Shown in pieces: positions 1 through 7,405 of a stretch of DNA of 8,119 bases. Each line of letters begins with the position of its first letter. Position 1 is the stretch's first letter. The notes under the pieces are model-generated. The model saw only the letters and a program-made list of their open reading frames with translations. It did no database searches and had not been told where the DNA came from. The position numbers and the translations under genes are program-made. The stretch comes from Clostridiales bacterium (GTDB lineage: Bacteria > Bacillota > Clostridia > Lachnospirales > WQUN01). The DNA lies in assembly GCA_031271275.1 (NCBI GenBank), contig JAISWA010000081.1, positions 1 through 8,119 of the forward strand. Direction: 5' to 3'.

Positions 1-177
1 AAGGAACAGCTTTGGGAGACGACGATGGACCCGGAACGGCGCGTGTTGAAGCAGGTGACGGTGGACGACCACTTCGAGGCCGACGACATTTTTACCCGCC
101 TAATGGGGGACAGGGTTGAGCCGAGGAAAGAATTTATCGAGGAATACGCTGTTACCGCAAAAAATCTTGACATTTAG
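1..177 (+). CDS. gyrB: DNA gyrase subunit B, C-terminal end (partial)
   Basis: This is the last 58 codons of GyrB, the ATPase subunit of DNA gyrase, which together with GyrA introduces negative supercoils into DNA. The reading frame is open from the first base and ends at TAG 175-177. The visible residues include the family's C-terminal signature: KEQLWETTMDPERR near the start, then LMGDRVEPRKEFIEEYA, ending NLDI. These match the end of the TOPRIM/tail part of GyrB in both Gram-positive and Gram-negative relatives, where this region helps hold GyrA and the cleaved DNA. The start and the ATPase and transducer domains lie upstream of the window. gyrA follows 52 bases downstream, the usual co-transcribed arrangement. 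ParE is an alternative, but the following gene carries a GyrA box, so GyrB is preferred. Confidence 0.95.
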   Translation, partial: KEQLWETTMDPERRVLKQVTVDDHFEADDIFTRLMGDRVEPRKEFIEEYAVTAKNLDI

Positions 178-179
178 AG

Positions 180-202
180 CTATTTCCTCAGAGGGGAAAT
201 AG
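180..202 (+). other. Hairpin in the gyrB-gyrA gap
   Basis: The bases CTATTTCCTC (180-189) and GAGGGGAAATAG (191-202) fold into a ten-pair stem, 180-189 with 193-202, with one T-G wobble and an AGA loop. It starts 2 bases after the gyrB stop. No T-run follows (the next bases are TATAAATTTGG), so it does not look like a full terminator. An mRNA-stabilising or processing hairpin between co-transcribed genes is the simplest reading. TATAAA at 203-208 resembles a -10 box, but no -35 sits at a suitable distance. Confidence 0.45.
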
Positions 203-229
203 TATAAATTTGGACATTTAAGAGGGACT

Positions 230-2794
230 ATGGACAACATATTAAATTCAAAGCTCGAAAAGGAAATGAAAGACGCGTATATACATTACGCGATGAGCGT
301 CATAGTTTCGCGGGCCCTCCCGGACGCCCGGGACGGGTTGAAGCCCGTGCACAGGCGCATCCTCCACTCCATGAACGAGCTTAACATAGGGCCGGACAAG
401 CCTTACAAAAAAAGCGCGAGAATCGTCGGCGACACCATGGGCAAATACCATCCCCATGGGGAGTCGTCTATTTATGACGCCCTTGTCAGGATGGCGCAGG
501 ATTTCTCCATGCGCTACATGCTGGTTGACGGGCACGGCAATTTCGGCTCCATAGACGGATACGAGGCGGCGGCGCAAAGGTACACGGAAGCGCGGCTGAG
601 CCGCCTTTCCATGGAAATGCTTTCCGACATCGAAAAGGAAACCGTGGATTTTATCCCCAACTACGACGGGGAATTTCAGGAACCTACGGTGCTCCCCTCC
701 CGCTTCCCCAATCTGTTGGTCAACGGGTCTTCCGGCATCGCCGTGGGGATGGCAACCAACATCCCGCCCCATAACCTGACGGACTGTATCTCGGCGATTG
801 TGAAGCTCATTGACGACGCAAGCGAAAACGTAGACACCGACGTTAGGGAATTGATCAACATCGTAAAAGCGCCGGACTACCCCACGGGCGGCGCGATACT
901 CGGCGTTTCGGGGGTGCACGAGGCGTACCTTACGGGCAGGGGCCGCGTGGTGCTTCGGGCTACGGCGGCAATAGAGCCCTTCGGACAGAACCGGGAACGG
1001 ATTTTGGTTTCGGAAATCCCCTATCAGGTCAACAAGGCGAAACTCGTGGAAAAAATGGCGGAGTTGGTCAAGGACAAGAAAATAGACGGAATCACCGACA
1101 TACGGGACGAGTCCAACCGCAACGGCGTCCGCATCGTCATAGAACTGCGGCGGGACGCCAACGCCAATGTGATACTCAACCAACTGTACAAGTTTTCCCA
1201 ACTTCAGGAGAGCTTCGGCATTATTCTGTTGGCGTTGGTGAAAAACGAACCCCGGGTTCTGAACCTCAAGCAAATTTTACAGCAGTACGTAGAGCATCAG
1301 AAAGACGTTATCACCCGCCGCACGCGCTTTGAATTGAACAAGGCGCAAAAACGCGCGCATATTCTGGAAGGGTACCTTAAGGCGCTGGATATTATCGACG
1401 AGGTCATCCATACCATACGCACTTCCCGGGACACCCCCACGGCGCGGGAACGGTTGCGGGAAAATTTCGACTTTACGGACGAGCAGGCGTCCGCCATCGT
1501 GGACATGCGGCTGCGCGCGCTGACAGGGCTCGAAAAGGAAAGGCTTCAGGCGGAGTTTAACGAGTTGCAGGTATTGATTAAGGAACTGACCAGTATTTTA
1601 AGCGACGCAAACCACCTGCTGCGGGTGCTCAAGGATGAACTGCTCGTTATTAAAGAAAAATTCGGCGACAAACGGCGCACCGCGATTTTACACGACCCGG
1701 GCGAAATAAACGTGGAGGATTTGATTGACGACGCGGGCAGCGTCATCACCCTTTCCCAGTTGAATTATATTAAGCGGATACCCCTCGACACCTACCGCAG
1801 CCAGAACCGGGGCGGCAGGGGGATTGTGGGTATGCAGACCCGGGAAGAAGACTGGGTGAAGGATTTATTCGTGGCGAACACCCACGACCATATCCTGTTC
1901 TTTACCGACCACGGGCGGGTGTACCGCATACGCGCCTTCGAGATACCGGAGGCGAGCCGCACCGCCCGGGGCATGGCGATCGTAAACCTGCTTAATTTAA
2001 GCGGGGGCGAAACCGTGGCGGCGGTAGTGCCCATGCGGGGGGATTTGTCCGCGGCGGAAATGGCGCTAAGCGACGAGGACGGCGAAGAAAAAGAGGATGA
2101 AAGCGACGGGGAAGCGGCCGGCGGGGAAACCTACGGAGACGGGCGCGAGTACCTGACCATGATTACGAGGGCGGGTATCATTAAGCGCACGGAAATTTCG
2201 CTGTTTGCCAATATCAAGAAGGCAGGGTTGATTGCGCTTAACATCCGGGAGGACGACGCGCTGATCGCGGTGCTCAAAACCGACGGGCGGCGGGAAATTT
2301 TCCTCGCCACCGCCAACGGGATGGGCATCCGTTTCCCGGAAGGCGAAGTGCGCCCCATGGGCCGCACCGCCAGCGGCGTGAAGGCCATGCGGCTAAAGGA
2401 CGGCGACCGTATCGTCGGCGCTTCCGCGGCGGAAGGGCTCGCGTTGTTCGTAGCCGAGAACGGCTTCGGCAAATGCACGCTGATGGACGAGTTCCGGGGG
2501 CAGCACCGGGGCGGCATGGGCATGACGGTGTACAAAACTTCCGAAAAAACCGGAAAGCTCACCGGCGTCAGCGCCGTGAGCGAAAATGACGAGCTGATGC
2601 TCATCAATTCCGAAGGCGTGATCATCCGCATACGGGTTTCGGATATTTCCGTACAGGGCCGGTACGCCCAGGGCGTGAAGCTGATTCAGATGAACGAGGG
2701 CGTCACCGTGGCGGGCATGGCGAGAGTGGTGGACGGGGCGCTGATGGAAAGCGGCGAAGGTATCGAAGAAACAGTGGAAACGGAAGCCGAATAA
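230..2794 (+). CDS. gyrA: DNA gyrase subunit A
   Basis: This 854-residue protein is the DNA-cleaving and DNA-wrapping subunit of gyrase, a usual length for the family. The N-terminal winged-helix domain begins with the signature AMSVIVSRALPDARDGLKPVHRR. The catalytic tyrosine is Tyr118 in AAAQRYTE, preceded by Arg117. The quinolone-determining loop reads HPHGESSIYD, so Ser79 and Asp83 (E. coli Ser83 and Asp87) are the drug-sensitive type. A tower and a coiled-coil gate follow, to about residue 465. The GyrA box is QNRGGRG at 525-531, close to the QRRGGKG consensus, which separates it from ParC. The C-terminal beta-pinwheel carries an unusual acidic insertion at about 614-638 and an acidic tail. 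The start at 230 is backed by homology from the first residues; AGAGGG at 221-226 lies only 3 bases from the ATG, which is tight. gyrB lies directly upstream. Confidence 0.97.
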   Translation: MDNILNSKLEKEMKDAYIHYAMSVIVSRALPDARDGLKPVHRRILHSMNELNIGPDKPYKKSARIVGDTMGKYHPHGESSIYDALVRMAQDFSMRYMLVDGHGNFGSIDGYEAAAQRYTEARLSRLSMEMLSDIEKETVDFIPNYDGEFQEPTVLPSRFPNLLVNGSSGIAVGMATNIPPHNLTDCISAIVKLIDDASENVDTDVRELINIVKAPDYPTGGAILGVSGVHEAYLTGRGRVVLRATAAIEPFGQNRERILVSEIPYQVNKAKLVEKMAELVKDKKIDGITDIRDESNRNGVRIVIELRRDANANVILNQLYKFSQLQESFGIILLALVKNEPRVLNLKQILQQYVEHQKDVITRRTRFELNKAQKRAHILEGYLKALDIIDEVIHTIRTSRDTPTARERLRENFDFTDEQASAIVDMRLRALTGLEKERLQAEFNELQVLIKELTSILSDANHLLRVLKDELLVIKEKFGDKRRTAILHDPGEINVEDLIDDAGSVITLSQLNYIKRIPLDTYRSQNRGGRGIVGMQTREEDWVKDLFVANTHDHILFFTDHGRVYRIRAFEIPEASRTARGMAIVNLLNLSGGETVAAVVPMRGDLSAAEMALSDEDGEEKEDESDGEAAGGETYGDGREYLTMITRAGIIKRTEISLFANIKKAGLIALNIREDDALIAVLKTDGRREIFLATANGMGIRFPEGEVRPMGRTASGVKAMRLKDGDRIVGASAAEGLALFVAENGFGKCTLMDEFRGQHRGGMGMTVYKTSEKTGKLTGVSAVSENDELMLINSEGVIIRIRVSDISVQGRYAQGVKLIQMNEGVTVAGMARVVDGALMESGEGIEETVETEAE

Positions 2795-2795
2795 A

Positions 2796-2823
2796 AAGAC
2801 TTTTCGCGTGTTCCTCGTATAAT
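2796..2823 (+). promoter_or_regulatory. Candidate sigma-A-type promoter for the membrane protein-sortase unit
   Basis: A perfect TATAAT lies at 2818-2823. A weak -35 (AAGACT, 2796-2801, matching only the GAC core) lies 16 bases upstream. Transcription would start near 2830 and give a leader of about 36 bases before the ATG at 2866. No T-rich terminator hairpin is visible between the gyrA stop and this site, so read-through from gyrA is also possible. Confidence 0.5.
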
Positions 2824-2836
2824 GGGCTAGGGCGTG

Positions 2837-2850
2837 GTAATCAAAATTAC
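2837..2850 (+). repeat. Short dyad in the leader before the membrane protein
   Basis: GTAAT and ATTAC form a perfect 5-base inverted repeat around CAAA. It lies just past the predicted transcription start and just before the ribosome binding site AGGGGG (2854-2859). The position would suit a small operator or a weak hairpin. The arms are short and AT-rich, so chance is a fair explanation. Confidence 0.25.
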
Positions 2851-2865
2851 ATTAGGGGGCGCGTT

Positions 2866-3489
2866 ATGCTTTTAAAGGGGTTTTTTACCGAAAACAAGTG
2901 GCTCAGGCTCGCTGCCAAAATTTTCACCGGGCTGTGCGTAGCGGGAATCGTGGCGTCCTTAATCTGCGACCTTGCTGTCAACAAACGGTTGGGTTGGTCG
3001 CTGATAGTGCTTAGCGCGGCGGTGTTCGCGTGGCTGTGCGCCATGCCCGCGTTGGTTCTGTCGCGTTTCCGGGAACCCGTAACGCTCGCGGCGGTTTCGG
3101 TGTTATTAACGCCGTATTTAATGGCGTTGGAGCGTATTCTTAACGGCGACTGGTTTTCGCCGGTCGCGCTGCCCGTGGCGTTAACGGGTGTCGCGGTCAT
3201 GTGGGCGGTGTGGGCGATACTGCGTTTCGCGCGGGTCAACATCTGGTACAAATCGGCGCTGTTCGTTTTGTTCGGGAATATCCTCAGCGTGCTTTCCAAT
3301 GTGCGGGTCAATGTTTATCTGGGGGAACCGCTGTTCAGGATTAGCGACGTCATTTCGGTGCTCGCCTGCTTCGCGGTGTCGGCGCTGCTTTGCGTCATAG
3401 GCTATGGCAAGCCGTTTACGGACAAACCGAAAAAGGTTTCCGAAGATGCGGAAGGCGTTACGGATTTAGTCAAATTGGACCGGGAGTAA
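2866..3489 (+). CDS. Six-span integral membrane protein, function unknown
   Basis: A 207-residue, strongly hydrophobic protein with about six membrane segments, roughly residues 14-36, 44-66, 71-91, 97-120, 127-147 and 158-180. The tail (about 181-207) is polar and charged. The stretch CDLAVNKRLGWSLIVLSAA at the end of span 1 and start of span 2 looks like a conserved turn of a Firmicutes membrane family, but the family cannot be named with confidence. There are no cysteine pairs of a zinc ribbon, no transporter signature and no catalytic motif. The ATG at 2866 has AGGGGG 6 bases upstream. The gene ends 6 bases before the sortase start, so the two are very likely co-transcribed. A role at the envelope alongside the sortase is only an inference from that spacing. 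Confidence 0.75.
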   Translation: MLLKGFFTENKWLRLAAKIFTGLCVAGIVASLICDLAVNKRLGWSLIVLSAAVFAWLCAMPALVLSRFREPVTLAAVSVLLTPYLMALERILNGDWFSPVALPVALTGVAVMWAVWAILRFARVNIWYKSALFVLFGNILSVLSNVRVNVYLGEPLFRISDVISVLACFAVSALLCVIGYGKPFTDKPKKVSEDAEGVTDLVKLDRE

Positions 3490-3498
3490 CCTGCGGTG
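3482..3498 (+). promoter_or_regulatory. Ribosome binding site and GTG start of the sortase gene
   Basis: GGGAG at 3482-3486 overlaps the last codons of the membrane protein gene and lies 9 bases before GTG 3496-3498. The next in-frame ATG (3598) would remove the only membrane anchor, so the GTG is preferred. The site's position inside the upstream gene suggests coupled translation. Confidence 0.6.
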
Positions 3499-5217
3499 AG
3501 TCCACAGAAAAAAATTTATAAAGTTGCCATCCTTATTTTCAGCATAATAGGCGCGGGCGGGGTTATATATCTGATTAACTACGCCCGCGTATTTTTTATG
3601 GAGCAACGGCTGAATCAGGAAATCGCAGCGCTGTACAGGGAGGAGATTTCTTTTCCCGACGGGCGCGAGGTTTCTGAGCCTGCGGCGCCGGCGGCAAGCG
3701 AAAACGGCCTTCCGGAAAAGGAACCCGGGGCGGACATGGTTTCGGAACCGGAGGATAGTCCGGAACTTCCCTCCGAAGCCGCAGCGCCTTCCCCGGCTCC
3801 GTCGGAACGGGAAAAATTGCTCGCGGCGGAAACGGCGGGGCGGCGGCGGTTCCAATCCCTGTTGGATATAAACGGCGAGTTCAGGGGTATGCTAATCATT
3901 GACGGGTTGGATATGGCGCTCCCCTTTGTGCAAACGACGGATAACGAAAAATACCTGTACACCAATTTCGAAGGGGAAGCGTCCCGTTACGGCACGGTGT
4001 TCCTGAGCTGCTACAACGATTCGCTGCTGACCGACCATAACACGGTTTTGTTCGGGCATCACACCGACGCGGGGCATATGTTTACGCCGTTGGTGCGGTA
4101 CCGCAAGTTGGAAACCGTTTTTGAAGCGCCGGTGATTGAGTTGGACAGCCTTACGGGTTATTCCAGGTGGCTGGTTTTCGCCGCGTATATTTGCGAGCCG
4201 GATTACGGGTATATCGAAACGAACCTCGACGGGCCGCAATTTGAGGAGCTGCTTGGGGAAATAAAGGAGCGGAGCCTGTTTACCACCAACGTGGACGTTA
4301 ATACAAACGATCGGATTCTCACCCTTTCCACCTGCACCTATGAGTTCCAAAACGCGCGGTTCGTCGTCCACGCGCGGCAGTTACGGGAGGGCGAAACCGC
4401 TCCGCCCGTTTCCGCCGAAACGAACCCGAACCCGAAGGAGTACGCCATTCCCAACCAGTACAAGCTTGCGGACATCGCCATGGAAAATGTCGCCGTAATG
4501 CGCAGCCCGCGCACGCTGAAAAATTATTATTATCTGCGCACGGGCTACGGGTTGGAGCTGTATATAGGAAACACCACGTTGGTGCAGGGCGGTTACGCGT
4601 GCTTCACGGGGAATATTCCGGAGGGCGCGGCGTTTTCCCCGGCGTATCTTGCCAATGACCGGGTTTTTATCGCCATAGAAAAGATAAACGGGCAAAAGGG
4701 TATTTTTTTGCTCACTTCCGACACGGCGGACGGGCCGTTTGCCTTTGCCAACGGCGGCTATCCCCTTACGCCCGACGAAGCCCGTTCGCCGGTGCTTGCC
4801 GTAAACGGCGAGGAACTTTGGATGGCGTATGTTTCCGGCGAAGGGGAGCGGGAGCGGTTATACCGCGCGCCGGTTTACGGGGACGGGACTTCCGGCGAAC
4901 CGGTTTGCGTGTATGAAGCGCCGGAAAGTACCGGCGTCGTTCCGGTGGGGATGGCGTGGAGAAACGGGAAGTGTTTGTTGGTGTTTCAGGAGAAAATCAA
5001 CGGGCTTTTAAAGGCGGTATGGGCGGAGGAAAGCGCGGCTCCCGCTGAGGGGAAAGCCGAAGCGGGCTTCCCCGCGCCCTTTGTGCTTCCCGCTGAGGAT
5101 AACACCGGGCGTATGAGGTTTTACGGGGAGGTTATGGCGGACGGAAGCGTCAGAACCATGATGGAAAAGGACGGCCGGCTAACGCCCGGAACGCTGCTGC
5201 TTCCGGTATACGGGTGA
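3496..5217 (+). CDS. Class B sortase with a long C-terminal beta-rich extension
   Basis: A 573-residue membrane-anchored transpeptidase of the sortase B type. Such enzymes cleave a sorting motif in secreted proteins and attach them to the cell wall, to pili or to one another. A short basic N-terminus is followed by one membrane span (about 8-30), then a Pro/Ala/Glu-rich acidic linker (about 52-105) suited to spanning the wall. The catalytic domain is about 115-297. Its parts are the entry region FRGMLIIDGLDMALPFVQ, catalytic His188 in LFGHHTDAGHMF, catalytic Cys280 in TLSTCTYEF and Arg288 in NARFVVHAR, all as in class B enzymes. Plain class B sortases run to about 220-300 residues; here another 275 residues follow (300-573), rich in short beta-like segments. 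No substrate with a sorting signal is visible in the window. The gene lies 6 bases after the membrane protein gene and is closed by a terminator. Confidence 0.9.
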   Translation: MSPQKKIYKVAILIFSIIGAGGVIYLINYARVFFMEQRLNQEIAALYREEISFPDGREVSEPAAPAASENGLPEKEPGADMVSEPEDSPELPSEAAAPSPAPSEREKLLAAETAGRRRFQSLLDINGEFRGMLIIDGLDMALPFVQTTDNEKYLYTNFEGEASRYGTVFLSCYNDSLLTDHNTVLFGHHTDAGHMFTPLVRYRKLETVFEAPVIELDSLTGYSRWLVFAAYICEPDYGYIETNLDGPQFEELLGEIKERSLFTTNVDVNTNDRILTLSTCTYEFQNARFVVHARQLREGETAPPVSAETNPNPKEYAIPNQYKLADIAMENVAVMRSPRTLKNYYYLRTGYGLELYIGNTTLVQGGYACFTGNIPEGAAFSPAYLANDRVFIAIEKINGQKGIFLLTSDTADGPFAFANGGYPLTPDEARSPVLAVNGEELWMAYVSGEGERERLYRAPVYGDGTSGEPVCVYEAPESTGVVPVGMAWRNGKCLLVFQEKINGLLKAVWAEESAAPAEGKAEAGFPAPFVLPAEDNTGRMRFYGEVMADGSVRTMMEKDGRLTPGTLLLPVYG

Positions 5218-5238
5218 ACAATAGAACGGACGCGGAAC

Positions 5239-5269
5239 GCGCAAGCGGCGGAGCCGCTTTGTGCTTTTT
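5239..5269 (+). terminator. Rho-independent terminator after the sortase gene
   Basis: The stem pairs AAGCGGC (5243-5249) with GCCGCTT (5253-5259) around a GGA loop. Beyond one bulged T (5260) it extends by GCGC (5239-5242) against GTGC (5261-5264), giving eleven pairs in all. Five T bases (5265-5269) follow at once. It lies 22 bases after the sortase stop, and its 3' arm overlaps the -35 region of the der promoter. The core resembles the hairpin at 7761-7785. Confidence 0.85.
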
Positions 5270-5287
5270 CATGAAAACTGTTATAGT
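5259..5287 (+). promoter_or_regulatory. Extended -10 promoter for der-plsY
   Basis: TATAGT at 5282-5287 is preceded by TG at 5279-5280 with one base between, an extended -10. The -35 position holds TTGTGC (5259-5264) at 17-base spacing, matching only TTG. Transcription would begin near 5294, leaving a short AT-rich leader before the ATG at 5332. The -35 lies inside the upstream terminator's 3' arm. Confidence 0.6.
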
Positions 5288-5331
5288 GCAAAAAATTTTT
5301 CTATTAATTTCAGCAAAGACAGGACGCGAAC

Positions 5332-6657
5332 ATGCCAAAACCCATACTCGCCATCGTAGGCCGGCCCAACGTGGGCAAATCGACTTTGTTTAACAAAATC
5401 GCGGGGGACCGCCTTTCTATTGTGGACGACACGCCCGGCGTCACCCGCGACAGGCTTTACGCCGAAGCGGAATGGCTGAACCATCCGTTTACGTTAATCG
5501 ACACCGGCGGGCTTGACCCGGACGCGGACGATTTGATGACCCAATATATTCTGCGGCAGGCGCAGGCCGCCATTGAATCCGCCGACGTTATTTTGTTTTT
5601 GACGGACATAAAGTCCGGCGTGTTGGAAGGCGACCGGAAGGTGGCGGAAATTTTGCGCAGGGCGGACAAGCCGGTGCTGTTGGTCGTGAACAAAGTGGAC
5701 ACGCCTTCCCGGCCCAACCACGAGATTTATGAATTTTATGAGTTGGGGTTGGGCGACCCGGTTCCGGTTTCGGCGGGGCAGGCGTTGGGACTGGGCGATA
5801 TGCTCGACGAGGTGGTCAAATTGTTTCCGGAAATGCCGGAGGGCGCGGAGGACGAGGAACTTATACGCGTGGCGGTGGTGGGCAAGCCCAACGTGGGCAA
5901 GTCGTCGCTGATTAATAAAATGCTCGGCGAGGAACGGGTTATCGTCAGCGACGTTCCCGGAACCACCCGGGACGCGGTGGACACCTACTTGGAACGTGAA
6001 GGCAGAAAGTATATGTTCATAGACACGGCGGGTCTTCGCAGGAAAAGCAAAATAAAGGAAAATATCGAGCGCTACAGCATCGTGCGTGCGGTCGCCGCGG
6101 TGGAACGGGCGGACGTATGCGTTTTGATGATTGACGCCTCCGAAGGAATCACCGAGCAAGATACCAAGATCGCGGGCATTGCCCACGAGCGGGGGAAGGC
6201 GGCGATTATCGCGGTGAACAAATGGGACGCGGTGGAAAAGACGCACAAGACCATGAAGGAATACGAGGATAAAATAGACGTGGAGCTTTCGTACATGCCC
6301 TACGCGCCGAAAATTTTTATATCGGCGCTGACCGGGCAGCGGCTGCATAAGCTGTTCGGGTTGGTGTATACGGTGTACCAGAACAACGCACAGCGGATTT
6401 CCACCGGCTTGCTGAACGACGTAATTATAGAGGCGCAGGCTATGCACCAACCGCCTACGGACAACGGGAAGGCGCTGCGGATTTATTACGCGACGCAGGT
6501 TTCGGTAAAGCCGCCGACGTTTGTGCTGTTCGTAAACGACCGGGCGCTGATGCATTTTTCCTACAGGCGGTACTTGGAGAATCAGCTGCGGGATGCCTTC
6601 GGCTTCGTGGGGACGCCGGTGCATTTTATCATCCGGAATAAAAACGAGAAGGAGTAA
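5332..6657 (+). CDS. der: Ribosome biogenesis GTPase Der (EngA)
   Basis: A 441-residue essential GTPase that acts in late assembly of the 50S ribosomal subunit. It has two GTPase domains in tandem, the family hallmark. Domain 1: GRPNVGKS at 10-17, GVTRD at 36-40, DTGG at 57-60, NKVD at 120-123, SA at 147-148. Domain 2: GKPNVGKS at 184-191, GTTRD at 210-214, DTAGLRRKSK at 231-240, NKWD at 296-299, SALTG at 331-335. An acidic linker (about 166-177) joins them, and a KH-like RNA-binding domain occupies about 350-437. All nucleotide-binding motifs look intact and the length is typical. The ATG at 5332 has AGGA 7 bases upstream (5321-5324). plsY follows after 12 bases, an arrangement frequent in Firmicutes, so the two are probably one transcript from the promoter near 5282. 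Confidence 0.97.
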   Translation: MPKPILAIVGRPNVGKSTLFNKIAGDRLSIVDDTPGVTRDRLYAEAEWLNHPFTLIDTGGLDPDADDLMTQYILRQAQAAIESADVILFLTDIKSGVLEGDRKVAEILRRADKPVLLVVNKVDTPSRPNHEIYEFYELGLGDPVPVSAGQALGLGDMLDEVVKLFPEMPEGAEDEELIRVAVVGKPNVGKSSLINKMLGEERVIVSDVPGTTRDAVDTYLEREGRKYMFIDTAGLRRKSKIKENIERYSIVRAVAAVERADVCVLMIDASEGITEQDTKIAGIAHERGKAAIIAVNKWDAVEKTHKTMKEYEDKIDVELSYMPYAPKIFISALTGQRLHKLFGLVYTVYQNNAQRISTGLLNDVIIEAQAMHQPPTDNGKALRIYYATQVSVKPPTFVLFVNDRALMHFSYRRYLENQLRDAFGFVGTPVHFIIRNKNEKE

Positions 6658-6669
6658 GGAGCCATCCCT

Positions 6670-7332
6670 ATGTTCAGGCTTATTTGTTTATTGATTGGCT
6701 ATTGTATCGGCTGTATACAGAACGCGTACATCCTCGGGCGCGTCACTAAAAAGATAGACATCCGCCAACACGGGAGCGGCAACGCCGGAACCACCAATAC
6801 CATACGGGTGTTGGGCGTAGCGTCCGGGGCGATTGTGCTCGCGGGGGATTTTTTGAAGGCGGTGCTTGCGGTGGTGCTTTGCTCGCTGCTGTTTGGCGGC
6901 GGCGGAACGTTTGCGCCTGTTTTGCCGGCGAATATTTTACCCGATACCTTTCTCGCGGAAACCGGCTTGCTGCCCGGCCTGTACGCGGGCCTCGGCGTGA
7001 TAGCCGGTCACGATTTCCCGGTTATTTTGAAATTTAAAGGCGGGAAAGGCTTCGCGTCGCTGCTCGGGTTGGTGTTGGCGCTGGACTGGCGCGTTGCGCT
7101 GATTACGTATGCGGTTGTAATTATCCTGTTGGCGGTTACGCGTTATGTTTCCCTTTCGGCGTTGGTGATGTCGTTGGTTACGCCGTTTTTGCTGCTTGCG
7201 TTCGGGCATGGGATTGAAGTTTTCGGGGGAATGCTTGCGCTGACGGCACTCACCTGGTGGCGGCATAAGGAGAATATACAAAGACTGGCGGAAGGGAAAG
7301 AGAACAGGCTGAGCCTCGGGAAGAAAGGCTGA
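6670..7332 (+). CDS. plsY: Acyl-phosphate:glycerol-3-phosphate acyltransferase
   Basis: A 220-residue membrane enzyme that moves the acyl group of acyl-phosphate onto position 1 of glycerol-3-phosphate, making lysophosphatidic acid, the first step of phospholipid synthesis in most Gram-positive bacteria. The three family motifs are present: HGSGNAGTTNTIR at 34-46, GHDFPVILKFKGGKG at 113-127, and WWRHKENIQRLAEGKE at 196-211. Hydrophobic spans lie between and around them (about 1-20, 48-75, 98-120, 138-158, 160-185). Length fits the family. The ribosome binding site TAAGGAG (6655-6661) overlaps the der stop, with 8 bases to the ATG, which fits coupled expression. In many Firmicutes gpsA follows plsY; here it does not. 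No clear terminator follows, so transcription may continue into the small gene downstream. Confidence 0.97.
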   Translation: MFRLICLLIGYCIGCIQNAYILGRVTKKIDIRQHGSGNAGTTNTIRVLGVASGAIVLAGDFLKAVLAVVLCSLLFGGGGTFAPVLPANILPDTFLAETGLLPGLYAGLGVIAGHDFPVILKFKGGKGFASLLGLVLALDWRVALITYAVVIILLAVTRYVSLSALVMSLVTPFLLLAFGHGIEVFGGMLALTALTWWRHKENIQRLAEGKENRLSLGKKG

Positions 7333-7345
7333 AAAAACCGCCAAT

Positions 7346-7374
7346 TTGAAAACTGACACGCTTCATGGTATAAA
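7346..7374 (+). promoter_or_regulatory. Strong sigma-A promoter for the 73-residue protein gene
   Basis: TTGAAA (7346-7351) and TATAAA (7369-7374) are separated by exactly 17 bases, with TG at 7366-7367 one base before the -10. This is the best promoter match in the window. It begins 13 bases after the plsY stop and predicts a start near 7381, leaving a leader of only about 22 bases with the ribosome binding site in it. Confidence 0.75.
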
Positions 7375-7390
7375 AAGAGACAAAACTTTC

Positions 7391-7405
7391 GGAGGCGATT
7401 ACATG
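7391..7405 (+). promoter_or_regulatory. Ribosome binding site fixing the start at 7403
   Basis: GGAGG at 7391-7395 stands 7 bases before ATG 7403-7405, an ideal spacing. It decides against the longer in-frame TTG start at 7346, which has no such site and lies within the -35 of the promoter. Confidence 0.85.

Noticed and set aside
168..223. GACATTTA occurring twice around the gyrB end and the gyrA leader
   Set aside because: An 8-base AT-rich match about 44 bases apart is easily chance and has no matching structure.
464..480. Possible quinolone-resistance changes in GyrA
   Set aside because: Ser79 and Asp83, matching E. coli Ser83 and Asp87, are the unaltered residues.
248..1273. Long minus-strand open frame of 341 codons opposite gyrA
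   Set aside because: It is a mirror of a G/C-rich coding frame: composition is odd (very rich in His, Arg, Val), there is no ribosome binding site or recognisable motif, and gyrA on the + strand is certain.
4420..5110. Sorting-signal-like bits NPNPK and LPAED in the sortase extension
   Set aside because: Neither fits the LPxTG or NPxTx patterns, and no hydrophobic span with a basic tail follows them.
5494..6624. Long minus-strand open frame of 376 codons opposite der
   Set aside because: Same reason: it covers der almost completely, is rich in His/Arg/Asn, and has no family motif.
7346..7402. Extended N-terminus for the 73-residue protein from TTG 7346
   Set aside because: The TTG is part of the -35 hexamer, there is no ribosome binding site before it, and the ATG at 7403 has an ideal GGAGG.
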